DNA of 64,000 nt from Luteibaculum oceani (GTDB lineage Bacteria > Bacteroidota > Bacteroidia > Flavobacteriales_D > Luteibaculaceae), in assembly GCF_007995015.1 (NCBI RefSeq), contig NZ_VORB01000002.1, positions 186,001-250,000 on the forward strand. Reading direction: 5' to 3'. The notes under the pieces are model-generated. The model did not search any database and was not told the origin of the DNA. It worked only from the letters and a program-made list of their open reading frames with translations. Shown in pieces: positions 1-8,507 of this stretch (position 1 is its first letter; every line of letters begins with the position of its first letter). The translations under genes and the position numbers were made by a program.

Positions 1-336
1 TTTTTCATACAGCCATATGCAATAGGCCTCGTTGTATTTTCCTAGTGCACGTGGAGTACTATCAACTTGTATAAAATGAATTAGTGAGTCTCTTGAGGCC
101 CCGTTTAAATCGTTTGATTTTAAGTAATTAACGTATTTGGTTAATTCTGTATCGGCGGGCTCCCTTCCAACTAAATCTATAAAAAGACGATTTACGTAAT
201 TTTCTATGGCTATGGTAGGAACTTCTGAATAAGCCGGGATGGTATTATTCTTAATTACGTTGTCCTTGCTTTTTCCACACGCAAAAACAAGCAGTAGCAA
301 GGTGGTAAAGTAAAAAAGGAGGTGGTGTCTTTTCAT
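1..336 (-). CDS. Lipoprotein, N-terminal 112 residues only (runs off window edge)
   Basis: The first 112 codons of a minus-strand gene can be read; the 3' part lies outside the window. The protein starts MKRHHLLFYFTTLLLLVFAC, a signal peptide ending in a lipobox with Cys20, so it should be a lipid-anchored envelope protein. After the Cys comes a polar linker and then a segment containing VNRLFIDLVGREPADTEL, which resembles the start of DUF1549-like domains found in envelope proteins of this phylum; that resemblance is from memory and is tentative. It follows hbd on the same strand but a terminator hairpin separates them, so it is probably its own unit; a TAAGTTTA sequence at 341-348 could be its -7 box. 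No function can be assigned. Confidence 0.75.
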   Translation of the reverse strand, partial: MKRHHLLFYFTTLLLLVFACGKSKDNVIKNNTIPAYSEVPTIAIENYVNRLFIDLVGREPADTELTKYVNYLKSNDLNGASRDSLIHFIQVDSTPRALGKYNEAYCIWLYEK

Positions 337-346
337 GCTATAAACT

Positions 347-398
347 TAATAAAAAGACGAGGGGATATATCCTCGGTTGTCCTTAAATATATCCCCTC
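347..398 (-). terminator. Rho-independent terminator after hbd
   Basis: A perfect 12-bp inverted repeat, GAGGGGATATAT at 359-370 and its complement at 387-398, has a 16-nt loop. On the minus strand it is followed by GTCTTTTTATT. It lies 21 nt past the stop of the 3-hydroxyacyl-CoA dehydrogenase gene and ends just before the next lipoprotein gene. Confidence 0.8.
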
Positions 399-419
399 AA
401 CAAATAAAATATTTCGATT

Positions 420-1328
420 TTAACTATTTACCGAAATTTGTTTTGAAAACTTAGGCGCTACTACTAGTTCTTTCGATCCAGGTGTATATTTGTAGAATCC
501 TTCTCCAGATTTTGCTCCTAATTTTCCGGCTGTAACCATATTCACAAGTAGCGGACAAGGGGCGTATTTCGGGTTTCCGAATCCATCGTGAAGAACTTCA
601 AGGATACTTTTGCAAACATCTAAACCAATAAAATCGGCAAGTTGTAGTGGACCCATAGGGTGAGCCATACCAAGTTTCATTACCGTATCTATTTCCTCAA
701 CACCAGCAACTCCTTCGTAAAGAGAGTAAATAGCTTCGTTGATCATTGGCATTAAAATACGGTTGGCTACAAATCCTGGGTAGTCATTTACTTCAACCGG
801 TACTTTCTTAAGATCTTTAGATAATTTAAAGATGGTTTCAGTAACAGCATCTGTAGTGGCGTATCCACGTATTACTTCAACCAGCTTCATTACGGGTACT
901 GGATTCATAAAGTGCATTCCAATTACCTGCTCTGGGCGGGTAGTTACCGAGGCAATTTTTGTAATAGAGATAGATGAGGTATTGGATGCAAGAATAGCAT
1001 GGTCGGGAGCATTTAAATCGATATCCTTAAAGATCTTAAGTTTAAGATCTAAATTCTCTGTAGCTGCCTCAACTACTAAATCGGCATTAGAAACCCCTTC
1101 GGCAATGCTCTGAGATTTTGCAATTCGTCCTATAGCTTGAGCCTTGTCCTCTTCGCTAAGAATTCCTTTGCTTACCTGGCGATCCATGTTCTTTTCAATT
1201 CGCTGAATAGCTCTATCTAAAGCTTCAGCAGAAATGTCTACAAGGGTAACATCAAACCCAAATTGTGCAAAAACGTGAGCAATTCCATTTCCCATGGTTC
1301 CTGCTCCAATTACTGAGATATTCTTCAT
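420..1328 (-). CDS. hbd: 3-hydroxybutyryl-CoA / 3-hydroxyacyl-CoA dehydrogenase
   Basis: At 302 aa this is a stand-alone NAD-dependent 3-hydroxyacyl-CoA dehydrogenase (Hbd/PaaH type), which oxidises 3-hydroxyacyl-CoA to 3-ketoacyl-CoA in the cytoplasm. The Rossmann motif GxGxxG is at residues 8-13 (VIGAGTMGNGIAH). The catalytic region HFMNPVPVMKLVEV is near residue 138. The C-terminal dimerisation domain contains PGFVANRIL and HPMGPLQLADFIGLD. It starts with ATG 11 nt after the sugar transferase stop and is the last gene of that transcription unit, followed by a strong terminator. The fused crotonase domain of FadB/FadJ is absent, as expected at this length. The link to polysaccharide genes looks like chance co-transcription. 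Confidence 0.93.
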   Translation of the reverse strand: MKNISVIGAGTMGNGIAHVFAQFGFDVTLVDISAEALDRAIQRIEKNMDRQVSKGILSEEDKAQAIGRIAKSQSIAEGVSNADLVVEAATENLDLKLKIFKDIDLNAPDHAILASNTSSISITKIASVTTRPEQVIGMHFMNPVPVMKLVEVIRGYATTDAVTETIFKLSKDLKKVPVEVNDYPGFVANRILMPMINEAIYSLYEGVAGVEEIDTVMKLGMAHPMGPLQLADFIGLDVCKSILEVLHDGFGNPKYAPCPLLVNMVTAGKLGAKSGEGFYKYTPGSKELVVAPKFSKQISVNS

Positions 1329-1339
1329 AATTATCTGAT

Positions 1340-2755
1340 TTATTTACCTGCTCCTTTTAGGATGATTAATACTGTATAAAATAAGATCTTAATGTCCAAA
1401 GCTAAGGACATGTTTTCTATGTATAGCAAATCGTATTTAAGACGTTGTATCATTTGGTCTACGTTTTCTGCGTAGCCATATTTTACCTGTCCCCAAGAGG
1501 TAATGCCTGGTTTCACCTTTAAGAGGTGCATAAAGTGGGGCGCTCTTTCTGTTATTTTGTCTATGTAAAACTGGCGCTCTGGTCTCGGGCCCACTATGGA
1601 CATTTCACCTTTTAAAACGTTCCAAAATTGAGGTATTTCATCCAAGCGTGTCCTTCTTAATAAGCGACCAATGGGGGTAATTCTCGGGTCGTATTTACTG
1701 GATAACTGCGGGCCTTTTTTCTCCGCATCGGTATACATGGTGCGGTATTTAATAATGCGAAAAGGCTTTTTATGTATTCCAATGCGCTCCTGAGTAAAAA
1801 ATATTGGGCCTTTAGAGGATAGTTTTATAAGTACGGCCAGGGCTAGATAAAGTGGAGAAAGCAGGATAAGTGCAATGGCAGATACCACAATATCAAAAGT
1901 ACGCTTTACTGCAAACTCCCAACTCGACATTATTTCGGGGTTTACCTCAATAAGGGGCGTCCCGAAAATGCTAGTCATTTTAACCGATCCCGCCATAATA
2001 TCGTACATGTCGGGAATGATTTTAATGTTGATATCTATATCCTCAAGTTTTGTAAGAATCTTACCAATATTCTTGTGTTCGGAGGATTCAATGGCAATTA
2101 AAACTTCTTCGATGTTTAGGGCATCGATTGTGCTTCTTAGGGCATCGAGTTCGCCCAAGTGCTGCATGCCCTTTTCTGTAAGCGCTCTGTCTTTACCATT
2201 AACCGAAATGTATCCTTTAAAGATATATCCAGGGTAGTTTTTAATAGATTCTATTTCCTGTATCGTTTCCCACGCAATTTTTCCACCACCAATTACCAGG
2301 GTGTTAAATCCAATTTGTCGGCTGAATATTTTCTTAACCGTTCGGTTGGTAAGGATAAAACGAAGTAAAAAACTACAAATAAAATGGGCGGTAAGGAGGA
2401 AAAAGTAGGACTTGTAGTAGGATTTATAATTGGGAATTTGGTCATCGAGAATAAAAACGAAGAACAAAATCGTTACCCCAATTAAACTGTACCATAATAC
2501 CTGTGAAAGTTCTTTTAAACGGTGCCTTCGATAGATTTTATTGTACATCCCCGCTACAGCGTACAATCCTACCCAAAAAACAGGGATAATGCCCAGGGCC
2601 AATAAGAAGTTTTTATCTACGGTGAGGCTAGAAATATGGTCAATGGAAACCCCTTCAATTTTAGTTTTTCTGTATAGGAAAAAAAGGGTCCACGCAAGAC
2701 CAGCAGCTAGAATATCGGCTACAACGTACTTGGTAATTTGTAAGCTTCTATTCAT
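1340..2755 (-). CDS. Polyprenyl glycosylphosphotransferase (undecaprenyl-phosphate sugar transferase)
   Basis: This 471-aa inner-membrane enzyme transfers a sugar-1-phosphate from a nucleotide sugar to undecaprenyl phosphate, the first step of exopolysaccharide or O-unit assembly (WcaJ/WbaP family). The N-terminal third has four to five hydrophobic segments, then a nucleotide-binding-like fold (TLVIGGGKIAWETIQEI near 150). From about 285 the bacterial sugar transferase domain begins with KRTFDIVVSAIALILLSPLY. Its conserved parts are visible: FTQERIG, KYRTM, DPRITPIGRLLRRTRLDEIP and MSIVGPRPE, with the catalytic Asp-Glu in LDEIP. The gene is 1 nt downstream of a lipoprotein gene and 11 nt upstream of hbd. 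Sugar specificity cannot be read. Confidence 0.93.
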   Translation of the reverse strand: MNRSLQITKYVVADILAAGLAWTLFFLYRKTKIEGVSIDHISSLTVDKNFLLALGIIPVFWVGLYAVAGMYNKIYRRHRLKELSQVLWYSLIGVTILFFVFILDDQIPNYKSYYKSYFFLLTAHFICSFLLRFILTNRTVKKIFSRQIGFNTLVIGGGKIAWETIQEIESIKNYPGYIFKGYISVNGKDRALTEKGMQHLGELDALRSTIDALNIEEVLIAIESSEHKNIGKILTKLEDIDINIKIIPDMYDIMAGSVKMTSIFGTPLIEVNPEIMSSWEFAVKRTFDIVVSAIALILLSPLYLALAVLIKLSSKGPIFFTQERIGIHKKPFRIIKYRTMYTDAEKKGPQLSSKYDPRITPIGRLLRRTRLDEIPQFWNVLKGEMSIVGPRPERQFYIDKITERAPHFMHLLKVKPGITSWGQVKYGYAENVDQMIQRLKYDLLYIENMSLALDIKILFYTVLIILKGAGK

Positions 2756-2756
2756 G

Positions 2757-3638
2757 CTAGTTTGGATAGAGCACTTTAACGTTATCTATTAGGTAGCTAG
2801 TGTTGGTTTGATCGAAGTTTGGAAAGCCTTCAATTCTAATATCAAAGGAGGAGGCATTGGGCTCGCTCGATATTTCATCCGAAAGGTTAACGTATATCTT
2901 ATTCCAAACCAATTGGTTTTTATCGTTGTATTTTGGCCCTACAAAAAGGGCTAGTTTTCCCACATCCGGCTGCCCAGGTGTATGAACTAAAATTGAAATT
3001 TGAAGGAAGCCTTCAATTTTGTAGTCGAACTCTAAGAATACGGGTGTTCCGTATCTAAAATTAAAGTTCTCCTTGGTGAAAATTGCAAAGCGGTCGTTAT
3101 CCCCATCCAAGAAAGCGTAGCCAGATCCATTACCTTCATAAACCATTGAGGAATCGGTGGTAGGCGTAAGTGAAGTATCTGCGGTTCCTGCGTTTTCAAA
3201 TTTCATTCCCGCTTCTTCAAAGTCTTCAAACCAAACATTAATTCCCGATCTCAACTGCAATTGAGGAACTAATTCTAGGGTATCTCCAATTCTGATTTCG
3301 GTGTTTACAACCTCCCAATTTTCGAAATGAGGATGATTTACTCTAGATGCCGAAATACCATCTCTTTTAATTCCGGGTCTTATCATTACATCCCGGGTAC
3401 CTGTTTCTAATACAGGGAACAGAGCAGGTAAATCGTAGACCCCTAATAACCCTCCATCTATGTATACCCAAGCTTCGGTGAAATTGTGCCGGTTAGTTCC
3501 TTGGCTGCTATAGTTTAGGTCGTTTTGTAGGGTGTCTATTCTAATAAAGCCAGGAATAGGTTCTTCCTTATCAAGCTTACAGGATACCAAAGCGGTGCTG
3601 CTCAGTATAATTAGAAGTATATAATATATGGGCCTCAT
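2757..3638 (-). CDS. Secreted lipoprotein of unknown function
   Basis: This is a 293-aa protein whose signal peptide ends in a lipobox (LSSTALVSC, Cys21), so it is lipid-anchored in the envelope. The rest is beta-rich without membrane segments. The middle contains WVYIDGGLLGVYDLPALFP, and the last 120 residues (VFLEFDYKIEGFLQISIL to SYLIDNVKVLYPN) read like a jelly-roll or carbohydrate-binding-like sandwich. I do not recognise a named family. A TAAATTTG box at 3653-3660 lies 14 nt upstream of the ATG. It precedes the polyprenyl sugar transferase by 1 nt, so it is co-transcribed with it and might serve the envelope or polysaccharide; that is only context. Confidence 0.8.
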   Translation of the reverse strand: MRPIYYILLIILSSTALVSCKLDKEEPIPGFIRIDTLQNDLNYSSQGTNRHNFTEAWVYIDGGLLGVYDLPALFPVLETGTRDVMIRPGIKRDGISASRVNHPHFENWEVVNTEIRIGDTLELVPQLQLRSGINVWFEDFEEAGMKFENAGTADTSLTPTTDSSMVYEGNGSGYAFLDGDNDRFAIFTKENFNFRYGTPVFLEFDYKIEGFLQISILVHTPGQPDVGKLALFVGPKYNDKNQLVWNKIYVNLSDEISSEPNASSFDIRIEGFPNFDQTNTSYLIDNVKVLYPN

Positions 3639-3652
3639 TGTTAAAACGGGGG

Positions 3653-3706
3653 CAAATTTATTAAGAATTAGGATAGCTCCTAATCTCGTTTACCTGTGGT
3701 AAACGA
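3653..3706 (-). promoter_or_regulatory. -7 box and two upstream hairpins before the lipoprotein gene
   Basis: TAAATTTG (minus strand, 3653-3660) fits the Bacteroidota -7 consensus TAnnTTTG. No clear TTG sits 19 nt upstream. Two perfect inverted repeats lie there instead: ATTAGGA at 3667-3673 with 3678-3684, and TCGTTTACC at 3686-3694 with 3698-3706. Neither is followed by a T run, so they may end the upstream oxidoreductase transcript weakly or act as operators. Confidence 0.5.
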
Positions 3707-3722
3707 TTTGGGGTTGGAAATA

Positions 3723-4715
3723 TTATTCTTGGTTGGCTATAATCTTTGCGTTAGCATCCATCTTTTCTAAAATGGTATGAGCTAATTCTAAAGCATTGGT
3801 GCCATCTTCTATGGAAACAACAGGACGCTTGTTGGATGCAATAGCTTCGAAAAAGCTATCTAATTCATCTCTGATAGCGTTTCTTGGTTCCACATCTGGT
3901 TGATCGAAAAGAATTTCTTTAGGTTTTTTGTTTCCACCTGGATCCAGGGTGATAGAGAACTCCGAAGTGTTTTCATCAATATCCTTCATAGAAACCGATT
4001 CAGCTTTCTTTTCCAGGAAATCCACCGATATGTAGGCATCTTGTTGAAAGAATCTTGATTTGCGCATGTTTTTCAAGGAAATTCTTGAGGCGGTAACATT
4101 GGCTACGCAGCCATTATTGAATTCTATTCTCGCATTTGCAATATCTGGAGAGTCGCTTAATACAGCTACACCACTTGCAGAAACCCTACGTACGGTAGAT
4201 TTCACTACGCTTAATATAATGTCCAGGTCGTGAATCATTAAATCGAGCACTACACTAACATCTGTACCGCGGGGGTTAAACTCGGCTAGGCGATGTGTTT
4301 CTATAAATTTGGGAGCGGTAATTTTATCCACCACAGCTCTAAACGCGGGGTTAAACCTTTCCACATGACCCACTTGTACTTTAACTCCAGCTTCCTTGGC
4401 GAGTTCAATTAGCTCTTTTGCTTCGGAAACTGTGTTTGTAATAGGTTTTTCAATAAATACGTGCTTGGATTTACGAATGGCTTTTTTGGCACAGTCGTAA
4501 TGCGAAAGGGTAGGAGTTACAATATCAATGGCATCGCAAGCATCTACAAGCTCATCGATGTTGGAGAAATTTTTAACTCCGAATTTATCTGATACTATTT
4601 TGGCTACTTCTGGGTTGGGGTCGTAAAAACCAACCAATTCCCACTGTTTTAACTCTAGTATTTGTTGAATATGAATTTTACCCAAATGTCCACAACCCAA
4701 GACTCCAATCCGCAT
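3723..4715 (-). CDS. Gfo/Idh/MocA-family NAD(P)-dependent oxidoreductase
   Basis: This cytoplasmic oxidoreductase of 330 aa starts MRIGVLGCGHLGKIHIQQIL, a Rossmann N-terminus with GxGxxG at residues 6-11. The family EKP motif appears as HVFIEKPITNTVSEAKEL, with the conserved Lys. The C-terminal alpha/beta domain carries the dinucleotide-sugar type core DLMIHDLDIILSVV (family His-Asp). A longer frame opens at 4757, but its 14 extra residues do not belong to the fold, so I place the start at 4715. Members reduce or oxidise sugars, inositols or biliverdin-like substrates; the substrate here is unknown. The next gene on this strand is 84 nt away. The gene diverges from pcm. Confidence 0.88.
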   Translation of the reverse strand: MRIGVLGCGHLGKIHIQQILELKQWELVGFYDPNPEVAKIVSDKFGVKNFSNIDELVDACDAIDIVTPTLSHYDCAKKAIRKSKHVFIEKPITNTVSEAKELIELAKEAGVKVQVGHVERFNPAFRAVVDKITAPKFIETHRLAEFNPRGTDVSVVLDLMIHDLDIILSVVKSTVRRVSASGVAVLSDSPDIANARIEFNNGCVANVTASRISLKNMRKSRFFQQDAYISVDFLEKKAESVSMKDIDENTSEFSITLDPGGNKKPKEILFDQPDVEPRNAIRDELDSFFEAIASNKRPVVSIEDGTNALELAHTILEKMDANAKIIANQE

Positions 4716-4810
4716 GGCTAATAAATTTGTGGATAAAGTTACAGCGATATGTGGCAAAGCGCGGCAATCTTTTTATTTATTTTCCACATCCTTATTTTAA
4801 TGAGTTTTTA

Positions 4811-5461
4811 ATGGAAGATAGCTACCGTACCAAAGGATTGCGAAAAAGACTGGTTGAAGAATTAATGGAGATGGGAATTAACAACGAAACCGTATTAAAT
4901 GCGGTAGGCGATGTTCCTCGCCATTTCTTTTTGGATACGGCTTTTTTAAAGTTTGCCTACACCAACAAAGCCTTTCCCATTGGAGCGGGCCAAACGATTT
5001 CTCATCCATATACCGTGGCGGTTCAGAGTACTTTGTTAGAGGTGGAAAGGGGGGATAAGGTATTGGAAGTTGGAACGGGTTCTGGATACCAAACGGCTAT
5101 TCTCTGTGCAATGGGGATTAAGGTATATTCAGTTGAGCGCCAGCGTAGTCTTTTCTTAAAAACCAAGAAACTACTTTCTAAATTAAAGTACGACGCCTAC
5201 TTAACTTATGGAGATGGGTATAAGGGGATCTCGGGATATGGCCCTTACAAAGGGATTATTGTTACCTGTGGTGCCCCAGAAGTACCAAAAAGCCTTTTAA
5301 ATCAGTTAGAGATTAACGGTAAAATGGTAATCCCAATTGATAAGGAAGAGGGGGTGCAGGAAATGACTAGAATCACCAAAATCGCTGATAATCAGTACAA
5401 AGAGGAGCGATTTGGGAAATTCAGATTTGTGCCAATGTTGCCAAATCGAGCTATGGGTTAA
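4811..5461 (+). CDS. pcm: Protein-L-isoaspartate O-methyltransferase
   Basis: This 216-aa SAM-dependent enzyme methylates L-isoaspartyl residues in damaged proteins so that they can return to aspartate. The SAM motif I is VLEVGTGSGYQTAIL. The family substrate-site region is present as PIGAGQTISHPYTVAVQ, and post-I motifs VYSVERQ and GDGYKG follow. I chose ATG at 4811 (MEDSYRTKGLRKRLVEEL) because it gives the usual family length; an upstream in-frame ATG at 4727 adds 28 residues without family character and overlaps the divergent gene's leader. It reads alone, followed by a long imperfect hairpin at 5464-5507 rather than a classical terminator. Confidence 0.93.
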   Translation: MEDSYRTKGLRKRLVEELMEMGINNETVLNAVGDVPRHFFLDTAFLKFAYTNKAFPIGAGQTISHPYTVAVQSTLLEVERGDKVLEVGTGSGYQTAILCAMGIKVYSVERQRSLFLKTKKLLSKLKYDAYLTYGDGYKGISGYGPYKGIIVTCGAPEVPKSLLNQLEINGKMVIPIDKEEGVQEMTRITKIADNQYKEERFGKFRFVPMLPNRAMG

Positions 5462-5463
5462 AA

Positions 5464-5524
5464 ATCGATTGTTAATAGCTTATGTCCGATAAGCTTGCAC
5501 AATTGATCTGTAAAGGTAAATTTG
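5464..5524 (+). promoter_or_regulatory. Promoter TTG-N19-TAAATTTG overlapped by a two-step hairpin
   Basis: TTG at 5495-5497 and TAAATTTG at 5517-5524 are 19 nt apart, an exact match to the Bacteroidota primary-sigma consensus. Transcription should start near 5528, about 28 nt before the ATG at 5556. A hairpin overlaps the -33 element: inner arms AGCTTAT (5477-5483) and 5489-5495 pair perfectly, and outer arms 5464-5472 and 5499-5507 pair with one mismatch. It may be an operator or the 3' end of the pcm mRNA. Confidence 0.75.
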
Positions 5525-5555
5525 TCGGCAACCAAAATTCTAAACTAGAATAAAA

Positions 5556-6314
5556 ATGAAAAAAGTATTACTAAGTGCAGCGATTGCTCTAACTTCAGTT
5601 GCTGTAATGGGACAAAGTCTTGTTTCAAAAAAGGGAGAGCCTATCCTTCCACAATCTCTAGATTATGCTGTTGGATTTGACGCTGTACCTTTATTTAATT
5701 CTTTAAAGTTCAACGACGCTTCTGCTACAATCGGAGCGGCATCTCCAGTTTCTCAATTTACTTTCTTCGGAAAGCGTTTCGATTCAGAAAACTCGGCTTG
5801 TCGTTTTACAGTAATGTTGTCTGCAAATACGTCTAAAACTGAAGATTACAGAAGCAGCACGGAAAATCCAGATGAGTTTACAAACAGAAACTTCGACCTA
5901 ATGGTAGGATTTGGTCACGAGTTTAGAAGAGGAAATACTCGTGTTCAAGGTTACTGGGGAGTTGAAGGTTTAGCTGGAATCGGAACTTCTAGATCTGAAG
6001 CTGATTACGCTGATAGAGATGGATTAACTGATGGTACTTACGACACTGATGTAAGACAAGGTACTGAGTTTACTCTTGCTGCAAGAGGTTTTATGGGTGT
6101 TGAGTACTTCTTCGCTCCAAAAATGAGCTTAGGACTTGAGTACGGTTTAACTGCTGCTCTTTCCACTCAAGGATTTGGAGAAGCTGAGTCTTTTGATGTT
6201 GCTGGTGGTACTGCTACTAACAACGATACAAGAGATATCGGAACTAAGTCTACTTCTTTTGGTTTAAACACTAACCTAAGCGGTGGTAGAGTTGTTATGA
6301 TGTTCCACTTCTAA
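5556..6314 (+). CDS. Predicted outer-membrane beta-barrel protein
   Basis: The 252-aa protein has a clear signal peptide (MKKVLLSAAIALTSVAVMGQ). The mature part alternates polar and hydrophobic residues with many Gly and aromatic residues, in strands such as FDLMVGFGHEFRRGNTRVQG, YWGVEGLAGIGTS, FMGVEYFFAPKMSLGLEYGL and a last strand ending VVMMFHF. A C-terminal Phe and this pattern fit an outer-membrane barrel of about eight strands. It sits between an excellent promoter and a strong terminator, so it is monocistronic. The clean promoter suggests high expression, like a structural envelope protein. No specific family or ligand is recognised. Confidence 0.8.
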   Translation: MKKVLLSAAIALTSVAVMGQSLVSKKGEPILPQSLDYAVGFDAVPLFNSLKFNDASATIGAASPVSQFTFFGKRFDSENSACRFTVMLSANTSKTEDYRSSTENPDEFTNRNFDLMVGFGHEFRRGNTRVQGYWGVEGLAGIGTSRSEADYADRDGLTDGTYDTDVRQGTEFTLAARGFMGVEYFFAPKMSLGLEYGLTAALSTQGFGEAESFDVAGGTATNNDTRDIGTKSTSFGLNTNLSGGRVVMMFHF

Positions 6315-6336
6315 GAATTATTTAGAATAACATGTT

Positions 6337-6378
6337 AAAAAGCCCCGTTTCGGATTTCCGAAACGGGGCTTTTCTTTT
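6337..6378. terminator. Bidirectional Rho-independent terminator
   Basis: A perfect 17-bp stem (6338-6354 with 6357-6373) is built on AGCCCCGTTTCGGA and its complement. It has a T-rich 3' side on the plus strand and an A run at 6337-6341 that gives T's on the minus strand. It separates the convergent barrel-protein gene and the YrdC-family gene and can end both transcripts. Confidence 0.93.
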
Positions 6379-6397
6379 ATTCAATGTATGATTTACT

Positions 6398-7009
6398 CTA
6401 GTCGATACTTCCCTTTCCCTCTCGAATTACTTCGGGTTCTGCTCCGCTACAATCTATAATAGTGGTTGCTTCTAGACCACTCATTCCTCCATCAATAATC
6501 AAATCAACCCGGTCTTCCCAATCATCTGCTATTAAGCTTGGGTCACTTATGTACTCTAAGATTTCATCTTCGTTATGAACGGAAGTAGAAATAAGAGGAT
6601 TACCTAATTCTCTGATTAGGGTTTGAGTAATCTTGTTGTCTGGAACTCTTATCCCAACCGTTTTTTTCTTGCTTCTAAAGATTCGAGGAACCTCGTTGTT
6701 AGCTTCAAGAATAAAAGTAAAAGGCCCAGGAAGTTTATCTTTCATCACCCTAAAAGTAGCGGTAGAAATGGGTTTGGTGTATTCCGAAATGTGGCTTAAA
6801 TCCTCACACATTAGAGTGAAGTTGGCCTTTTCGGGCTTGATACCTTTTAATTGCGCAACTTTTTGCACGGCCTTGTGATCGAAAAGGCTACATCCAATAA
6901 CATAAACCGCATCGGTGGGATAAATAATAACCCCACCTTGCTTTAAAATCTCTACGGCCTGAGCAATTTTTCTTGGCTCAGGATTTTCAGGGTGAATGCT
7001 TAAAAACAT
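6398..7009 (-). CDS. YrdC/Sua5/YciO-family protein, probable L-threonylcarbamoyladenylate synthase
   Basis: This is a 203-aa single-domain YrdC-like protein. Family members (TsaC/Sua5) make threonylcarbamoyl-AMP from threonine, bicarbonate and ATP for the t6A37 modification of ANN-decoding tRNAs; the related YciO group has an unsettled role. Visible motifs are GGVIIYPTDAVYVIGCSLFD (the family usually has PTET-YGLG), KLPGPFTFIL, KTVGIRVPDN and PLISTSVHNED. The PTDAVYVIG wording and length lean to the YciO side, so a TsaC role is not certain. It is the last gene of an SDR-transaldolase-YrdC operon with 9-nt gaps, ending at the bidirectional terminator. mtaB at 31070-32377 acts on the same t6A base. 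Confidence 0.82.
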   Translation of the reverse strand: MFLSIHPENPEPRKIAQAVEILKQGGVIIYPTDAVYVIGCSLFDHKAVQKVAQLKGIKPEKANFTLMCEDLSHISEYTKPISTATFRVMKDKLPGPFTFILEANNEVPRIFRSKKKTVGIRVPDNKITQTLIRELGNPLISTSVHNEDEILEYISDPSLIADDWEDRVDLIIDGGMSGLEATTIIDCSGAEPEVIREGKGSID

Positions 7010-7018
7010 GCTTAAAAA

Positions 7019-7675
7019 TTAAGCATTATTTTTCTTGTGATCCTCTAAAAACTTCTCTAATCCTATGTCTGTTAATGGGTGCTTAAGTAGCGCAACAATT
7101 GCAGAAAGAGGACCTGTCATTACATCGGCACCAATTTGAGCACAGTCGATAATGTGCATTGGGTGACGAACAGAAGCGGCTAAAATCTCAGTCTGGAATC
7201 CGTAGTTATCAAAAATCACACGAATTTGCTCTATCAGTTGAAGTCCATCTGTTGAGATGTCATCCAATCTTCCAATAAAAGGAGAAACGTAGCTAGCTCC
7301 AGCTTTAGCTGCTAAAAGTGCTTGACCAGCAGAGAAAATTAAAGTACAGTTGGTGCGAATTCCTTTATCAGAGAAGTATTTTATCGCTTTTACTCCGTCT
7401 TTAATCATTGGAACTTTTACAACAATGTTAGGGTGTAATGCAGCTAATTCTTCTCCTTCTTTGATAATTCCTTCGTAGTCTGTAGAAATAACCTCGGCAG
7501 AAATGTCTCCATCTACTACTTCGCATATCGCTTTGTAGTGATTTTTAACGGCTTCCTCGCCCTTGATTCCCTCTTTAGCCATTAACGACGGGTTGGTAGT
7601 TACTCCGTCTAAAATCCCAAGGTCGTTAGCCTCTTTAATTTGCTCTAGATTCGCTGTGTCGATAAAGAACTTCAT
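7019..7675 (-). CDS. Small transaldolase / fructose-6-phosphate aldolase
   Basis: A 218-aa TIM-barrel of the short transaldolase (TalC/FSA) family. It acts in the cytoplasm, either in the non-oxidative pentose phosphate pathway or as a fructose-6-phosphate aldolase. The N-terminus [17 protein letters not shown] and [13 protein letters not shown] are family hallmarks. The Schiff-base lysine is in [16 protein letters not shown] (VKVP). Later motifs are [39 protein letters not shown] and GADVMTGP. The gene lies 9 nt from each neighbour in an operon with an SDR and a YrdC protein. Sequence alone does not separate transaldolase from F6P aldolase activity. Confidence 0.92.
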   Translation of the reverse strand: MKFFIDTANLEQIKEANDLGILDGVTTNPSLMAKEGIKGEEAVKNHYKAICEVVDGDISAEVISTDYEGIIKEGEELAALHPNIVVKVPMIKDGVKAIKYFSDKGIRTNCTLIFSAGQALLAAKAGASYVSPFIGRLDDISTDGLQLIEQIRVIFDNYGFQTEILAASVRHPMHIIDCAQIGADVMTGPLSAIVALLKHPLTDIGLEKFLEDHKKNNA

Positions 7676-7684
7676 GGTGTTTAT

Positions 7685-8488
7685 TTATTTGCTGTAGTGA
7701 TTTAACAATAGTTTCTCGAAAACCGAGTAGGGAAGGAATTTATGTAGTAAGTAGGAAATTCTTTGCAGAGGTTTTCCCACAATGTATTTGGCTTTTGGTT
7801 TAGCTAAGTTGGCAACGGAAATAATCTTTTTCGCCACTTTTTCGGCAGCAACTCCGTGGTTTACCTCCGAATTTATAATGTCCACTGTGCTTTTGTAATT
7901 CGATTGCCACAAGGCATTCTCATCCGGCTGTACTTCAGTTCTAGATTCCGCAATGTTGGTTAATATATCACCAGGAGCTATTACACTCGGATAAATATGG
8001 AATGGAATAAGCTCCATGCGCATGGATTTTACATATCCTTCTAAAGCGTGTTTAGAGGCCGCATAAGGTGCACGATAATTCAACCCGTAAGTCCCTGCTA
8101 AAGAGCTTACAAAAAGAAGTTTTACCCGATTTTTAACAATGTAATTTTTTAGAAGTGAATTGAAGTGAACAACACCTAATAAGTTGGCTTCCAGTATATT
8201 TTGGAATTGTTCACGATTAAAATCCAATGCTGCCCCCAGGGCTCCTATACCAGCGTTGTGTACGATGGTTAGGGGGCCAGAAATGTTTTGTTGAATATAA
8301 TCTGTGCAGGTAGCAATGCTTTCATTGCACGTTAAATCGAGTTGAATCCAATGAATACTTTCTTTAAATGCTCCAGTTTCAGCTTTTCTACTGGTTCCAA
8401 ATATTTGAAACCCTAGTGAATGAAATTGTCTTGCTGTTTCAGCTCCTAAGCCGGAGGAGGCTCCTGTAATGAGGGCTGTTTGTTGCAT
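7685..8488 (-). CDS. Short-chain dehydrogenase/reductase
   Basis: A 267-aa classical SDR, a cytoplasmic NAD(P)(H)-dependent oxidoreductase. The cofactor motif is TGASSGLG (residues 7-14), followed by the NAG motif in VHNAGIGALG. The catalytic tetrad is visible as Ser in LLFVSSLAGTYG and YxxxK in APYAASKHALEGY. The C-terminus after about 225 is basic and helical, as in SDRs acting on lipophilic substrates, but the substrate is unknown. It is the first gene of a three-gene operon and starts only 19 nt after the 3' end of the SRP RNA gene, so read-through from the RNA promoter may contribute to its expression. Confidence 0.9.
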   Translation of the reverse strand: MQQTALITGASSGLGAETARQFHSLGFQIFGTSRKAETGAFKESIHWIQLDLTCNESIATCTDYIQQNISGPLTIVHNAGIGALGAALDFNREQFQNILEANLLGVVHFNSLLKNYIVKNRVKLLFVSSLAGTYGLNYRAPYAASKHALEGYVKSMRMELIPFHIYPSVIAPGDILTNIAESRTEVQPDENALWQSNYKSTVDIINSEVNHGVAAEKVAKKIISVANLAKPKAKYIVGKPLQRISYLLHKFLPYSVFEKLLLNHYSK

Positions 8489-8507
8489 GAAGCAAAAGAA
8501 ATAAAAA

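Noticed and set aside
3686-3706. Perfect 9-bp hairpin as a terminator
   Set aside because: No T tract follows on either strand, so it is noted only as a possible regulatory element.
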